From Irpex lacteus (taxonomy: Eukaryota; Basidiomycota; Agaricomycetes; Polyporales; Irpicaceae), in the NCBI GenBank assembly GCA_001986395.2, contig MQVO02000025.1, positions 62,001 through 126,000 on the forward strand: 64,000 nucleotides of DNA, in the 5' to 3' direction. Each line of letters starts with the position of its first letter. The first letter of the stretch is position 1. Shown here in pieces: positions 59,801-64,000 of the stretch. The notes beneath the pieces were generated by a model. The model had not been told where the DNA came from. It was given only the letters and a program-made list of their open reading frames with translations, and did no database searches. The position numbers were made by a program, and so were the translations under genes.

Positions 59801-61281
59801 GGGAAAGAAGCCCCAAACCTCGTGGCTGAGATAAGACGCCCATGCTATACACTTCGACCTTGAAGCTTGAACTTGAAGTTCATGAGAATCACCCACGAGA
59901 ATAGGCCACGATCGCACACACTCACTCAAGATTAACTCGGGGCCCTAAATTTACCCGTCGCTCAGCTCTTTACTTACTCATTCTTCGCTTTGGGGCTCTT
60001 TGGGGTGCCTCATAGATGTTCAGGTCAACATCGAACAACGACCATGACCACGTTCAGCTTCGCCACATCGCGCTTCATACATCTCACTCGCGATCTTGCT
60101 CTTGCTGTCCGTTGACTTACAGACTCCTAGTTCACAGATAAGCTCGCCGAGGATCTGGCCAGTAGGACCCTCTCGTGAACATCACACCGTCAGTGCGTCC
60201 AAGCCTCAACCAAGTACGTCTCTCTGGATAACTACATCCTGGGAGGAGCCGTGTACGTTAATAATCTGGTCTGGGGTGATATATGCATGGTGGCCATTTA
60301 GGATTGGTGCGTGAATGGATCAGATCTTCCTGTTAACATACTGATTGCATAGGACGTGGCTCGAATGTATCGACAGGAACATTCTTGCGTAATGAATTTA
60401 TCATTTCAAGTCACCCTACCACGGCCTACGCCATTCTTTGAGACACTCTGGCATACTCAAAACTTAATACTACTCCCTGTCCCATCTCCTATGCACGCAA
60501 CCCCAATTCGATTCTATGAAACACAGCATGGACCACTGTGTGACGGACGCGGCGGGGGGCGCTTTAGTACAACAACATGAATCGGTGTCGCATAAACCGC
60601 GAAAGCTGAAAGCTCTTCTCTCATTTCTTTTTTGACGATGGTCCAGCAGAATTCGTACGCAATGAAGCTCTGTCTCTTGACTTTAAGGCTGCATTTCCTA
60701 TACTGTACTAGGACACAAGCCAGTAAATGGAAGTCATATACACGAGAAGACAGCACATAGGATAGAGAATCTGTGTTAGATAAACACGTTGAGGCGATGC
60801 TGGCCATCCTCGTATTCCAGATACCTCACTGTAAATCGAAGGCGAGTCGTCTCTCTAGCACTTGCAACACATACCCCACTCTTGTACTGAAACTCCTTCG
60901 CCAGTGTACAAAGCAGATGAAATCAGCGTTCACTGGTAGCTGGGGGTACTTACGTCCCTTTGTTGCGCCATACGCACGAGGACTCGAGGCTAACAACTAG
61001 CCAACAGCGTTGATCTTGACATATACACTGCGCAAGAAGCTCCTGATTGACATCAGGCAGTCGGAGGATATACTCGTCACACGATCACACTGCCAGTGAT
61101 AGGTATACTTCCTTTCCATCTTGTATGATCTACGTTGCGTGGTACGTCGATGCTGTACCGCATTCGAGCCCATCACTGGTTGATACCGTCATATTTAAAC
61201 CAGTAGCTACTCGATGGCGAGCGCACCGCTCAATCAAGGCCCCATCGCTTCGTATTCGTACGCTACCTCGATTCGATCACT
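56878..61281. other. Long gene-poor interval between paralogues 3 and 4
   Basis: About 57610-58720 is a diverged copy of the DNA behind paralogue 1 (36900-38100). About 60990-61281 is the diverged leader of paralogue 4. I see no RNA gene or complete protein family in the rest. Confidence 0.35.
57744..58424 (-). CDS. Doubtful 226-codon ORF
   Basis: The longest frame of this interval, starting MPESYHKMHLVFIFCDESHH. It is rich in His, Ser and Phe. I do not recognise a family, and the homologous DNA behind paralogue 1 does not keep this frame open, which argues against coding. Confidence 0.15.
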   Translation of the reverse strand: MPESYHKMHLVFIFCDESHHESRQETVVSNGFAIASLHVSSYDGTGCSGHQNDIHFPRFAMQRKRPRYRPESFGSSNASFEVIILPFTGGTPNFWLVCFPYHHSAFSTLHNTHLTISRKTHGGRAHQSRFSNPSFAKVQSFHTSLASNAQIPENPGQLGSLASSALARTLVEEGVRCEVAVGWDLTHDDALITRSVSIQLFLLIVSFTHLMPHVRPPLSPPFLLPH

Positions 61282-63274
61282 ATGGAGCCGGCGAGCGCTG
61301 TTATCGGTATAGTCTCGTTTGGCTTCACTGTGTTCGAAAAGGTCAACGAGATACACAAATCAATCAAGGGCGCACCTCAGCAGGTACAAGCCCTTCAGGA
61401 TACCTGTAACACTGTAGAGATGCTACTGCGCAAGCTACGGTCACTCGAGACACAAATTGTACCTCACTCAGAAGATGACCTTATCACCCTGAAAAGGCTT
61501 TGCGAGCGGTCGCAGAGGTGCCTCGAGGAAGTGGAAAAGGTTGTAGACAAGGTTATCGCTAAGAATCCCGGAAGAAGCTCTGGAAGCGAGATGAAGATCC
61601 GTTTGAGGAAGTGGGTACTCAACAAACATGACCTCGAGGACACATCGAAGAAGTTGAAAGAGGTGCGGGAGGCTCTGCGAGTGATGATGGACTTTGTACA
61701 ATTGTGAGTGCCTGACTATATGCGGTTATACTCTCTGATTTAGTACTCGCTGATAGCCATTATGTGGAATATGTCGCCGTGCATGTACGCAGTGAACGTA
61801 AGCTTGATAGTGCTTGCCCTGCGCAGCCTCTGGCCTCTACGTCTACCTGCGTGTTGTCTAATCCTTACCGACGAACCGGCACTCTGCAGTGCTCTCATGA
61901 TTGCACATGCCGCTGTCATGCTCGCTCCCTCTCCTCCCTTATCCCGGAGCAGCTGGCACCCTACGTCGGTCAGCTGTTTATCTCGAAACAGCTGCTATAC
62001 CCTGCGTTCACACCCTGGAATTACAGCAACATAGCTACCTGTCGTGGAACCTTCCTCAAACCTGCAAAGGTCTCGTGGATGCTTCCTTGGGTTTTTCAAT
62101 TCTTTTATGGCTCGTTCCAAACCTCATCGAACACGCGAATTCACTTCTCGATCAACGCATACAGGACCATTTCCCTACATTCCCCCGTTATTCAAGCAAT
62201 AGCGAGCGCCGATGTACGTGGTATACGTGAGCTATTCGCAAGCCAACAAGCATCTATTTGGGATGTTGACGTCCGTGGTGTTTCTATCCTCTGGGTAAGC
62301 TCTTCAACTTTCTGTCTAGCCACATGTCAATGTTAAATATGATGATATATTAGTATGCTTGTAACCAATGGCAAGATCATCCATCTGAAGCAAGGCTCGA
62401 TATAGTTCGTTTCCTGGTAGGAGCAGGCGCTGATGCACTCCTTTTTGCAGAGTCAGTTGAGCTTTTTCTGCATGCAAATGTATGAAATGGCTGATATCAG
62501 GGTATTTGTAGCACACAAACGGGATATTCGGCCCATGATACACTTGCGCTAGGACTCTTCTCATACCTTTTAGGTGAACCCCGCTCAAACCGATCCCTCG
62601 CACTATCAACTTTGCAAACAAACTCGGTCGCTATCGATATCTTCCGCTCCATATTGAACATAAACGCCATAGACGCGCTTCAAGACTTACTACATCGAGT
62701 ATACGGACACTCGACCAAGGATGTCTTACACTTACTCACCTCCCTCGAAACTACCGAATACTCCGTGGCTCGATCTTTGGCGTTCAGTGCCATTCGATAT
62801 ACTCCCTTAGGGTATGCAATTGCCTTCTTGGGCACCAGTAAGGAGTCCGTCCTAGCAGAACTTGAAGGCACCGATGCCGCAGCGGAGCCCGTTCTATCTT
62901 ATGCTGTTCACGCAGGCAGAGAAGGCTTGATCGAATCGCTCATTGAGAAAGGCGCAGATGTGAACTTGAAGGACAGCTGGGGGAGAACAGCATTGCATTG
63001 GGCTTGCTACCAGTGCCACTACAAGGTTTTCTTTGAACTTCTTCGCTGCGCAGAAGTTGAGATCGACTGGGATTCCCGTACGCCGGAGGGTCAGAGTGCA
63101 TTGGACCTGCTTGAGATGGGAGTATCAGACGGATCGGCTTCATACCTGACTTCCAGTCAGATCGACGAGTTCCGTGCAGCCATCATATCTCATATGCGTC
63201 CTCCTCGGATCCATTTATTTGAAGACGAGACCTTGTACATGCCAGGCGCATTTCCTTTGGACACTGAGTCCTGA
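61282..63274 (+). CDS. HeLo-like / Cys-rich linker / ankyrin protein, paralogue 4
   Basis: HeLo-like domain MEPASAVIGIVSFGFTVFEK. Exon 1 ends at CAATT|gtgagt (61702-61703). Exon 2 opens at about 61756, carries CSHDCTCRCHARS and CNIATCRGTFLKPAK-like sequence (here YSNIATC) and ends before gtaagc near 62295. Ankyrin part: LIESLIEKGADVNLKDSWG, TALHWACYQC. It ends PLDTES at 63274. Its leader and 3' flank are the most diverged of the four, and the VEPLLAEG block reads VLAELEGTDAAAEP, with extra residues. No stop or frameshift was seen in the exons. Confidence 0.7.
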
Positions 63275-64000
63275 TAAGTAGTATGTGTTTGTCTCGCACG
63301 AAATCTGTACCACGTATCCCACTCTTATGTACTGCCTAGTCATTATATACTGCGATCGGTTCACATATCCGTAAGAATATTATGTCGTTCATCTGGGTAT
63401 CACGATTATTGGGGTCGAGGATACAGTATTAACAGGGCGTAAAAACCCGCCTCGTCGAATTCGAACAGACCAGTACTACCTCTCGCCGACATGAGGAGGA
63501 ATATTCCTGCACACATGCGTACATCGATCAACGTGAGTGTAGTGAGGTCGTGGAATACCTATAATTGAACGTAGTACTCACAATTTGTCTTCGACGAATG
63601 ACGGCGAAACCGAGAGTTCTCGACATACTTAATCAAAACAATATCCAGAGACCTACCAGGAGACAACCGGAGTAGAACGAAACGTAACGATACGAATTGC
63701 GTTACGGGGTTTGGGGCGAAACCGTGCCGCAGGACATCTGCTATTGCACGAGGAAGTAAACTACAGCACATACCTATGCCCTATTCATGACATGACACAT
63801 ACATATTTGCTCGGTGTTGCAGCATTGACACAACCGACCCGAATTATGCCAAGCCGGATGTCCGATCGCACGTCACGATCTCGGAGCGCGGATGGCCAGC
63901 GTGTTCAGATTGCAAGTTCACAGCGATGACGACGGTACGTGCCTGTCCAGATGACGATGAGCCTGGCCGAGAGAGCGAGAGCTTTGTGGCGTGCGATAAA
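63275..64000. other. 3' flank of paralogue 4, no gene recognised
   Basis: Short frames only. The last 130 bases have SR-like codons (SRSADGQR) but are cut off by the window edge. Confidence 0.3.

Overview
The window reads as repeat-rich accessory DNA from a filamentous basidiomycete, most likely an agaricomycete. Coding exons are split by short (about 50-70 bp) GT-AG introns. The recognisable genes belong to families known mainly from Agaricomycetes: a Plavaka-type transposase, DUF6589 and DUF6698 proteins, a fungal MULE transposase with a SWIM finger, a chromodomain Ty3/gypsy pol and a Ty1/copia element. No housekeeping gene is evident. Species cannot be named from sequence alone.

Left third (1-25.4 kb). 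A Plavaka-type transposase (1-3346) is followed by three genes that sit together: a DUF6698 protein (+, 3773-7137), a RecQ-like helicase with a C-terminal Zn knuckle (+, 7980-12547) and a DUF6589 protein (-, 12454-20105) whose 3' end overlaps that of the helicase. All three are broken by later insertions. Three copies of one element family (4093-5914, 10472-12265, 14042-16390) sit inside exons, and a fourth (21300-22518) lies in a neighbouring ORF. Removing each copy restores the host reading frame with no target duplication. The DUF6589 gene is also split by a 2.67-kb near-perfect palindrome (17220-19886) at a TA site, and its 5' end is cut off by a truncated Ty3/gypsy element (20106-25443). 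That element carries an unrecognised 647-aa ORF between pol and the 3' LTR.

Middle (25.4-33 kb). Old duplicated sequence, a fragment of an FAD-dependent oxidoreductase gene, then a complete MULE (28833-33047) with about 95-bp TIRs and a 9-bp TSD. Its transposase is interrupted by a nested MITE with its own 9-10-bp TSD.

Right half (33-64 kb). Four same-strand paralogues at 34.3, 41.2, 54.9 and 61.3 kb encode a HeLo-like N-terminal domain (fungal N-terminal domain of STAND proteins), a conserved Cys/His-rich linker and degenerate ankyrin repeats. This resembles a small fungal NLR-like, cell-death or incompatibility-type cluster that lacks a visible nucleotide-binding domain. The paralogues share leaders and show patches of identity that suggest gene conversion. 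Between them lie a young Ty1/copia element (44042-49201, 217-bp LTRs, 5-bp TSD), two identical 824-bp TIR elements 930 bp apart, and an 828-bp element with hairpin-rich TIRs.

Taken together, this looks like a transposon-into-transposon landing zone beside an expanding immune-like gene family. The candidates for something undescribed are the no-TSD element family with its covarying hairpin and tRNA-like modules, the DUF6698/RecQ/DUF6589 trio, and the HeLo-like/ankyrin cluster.
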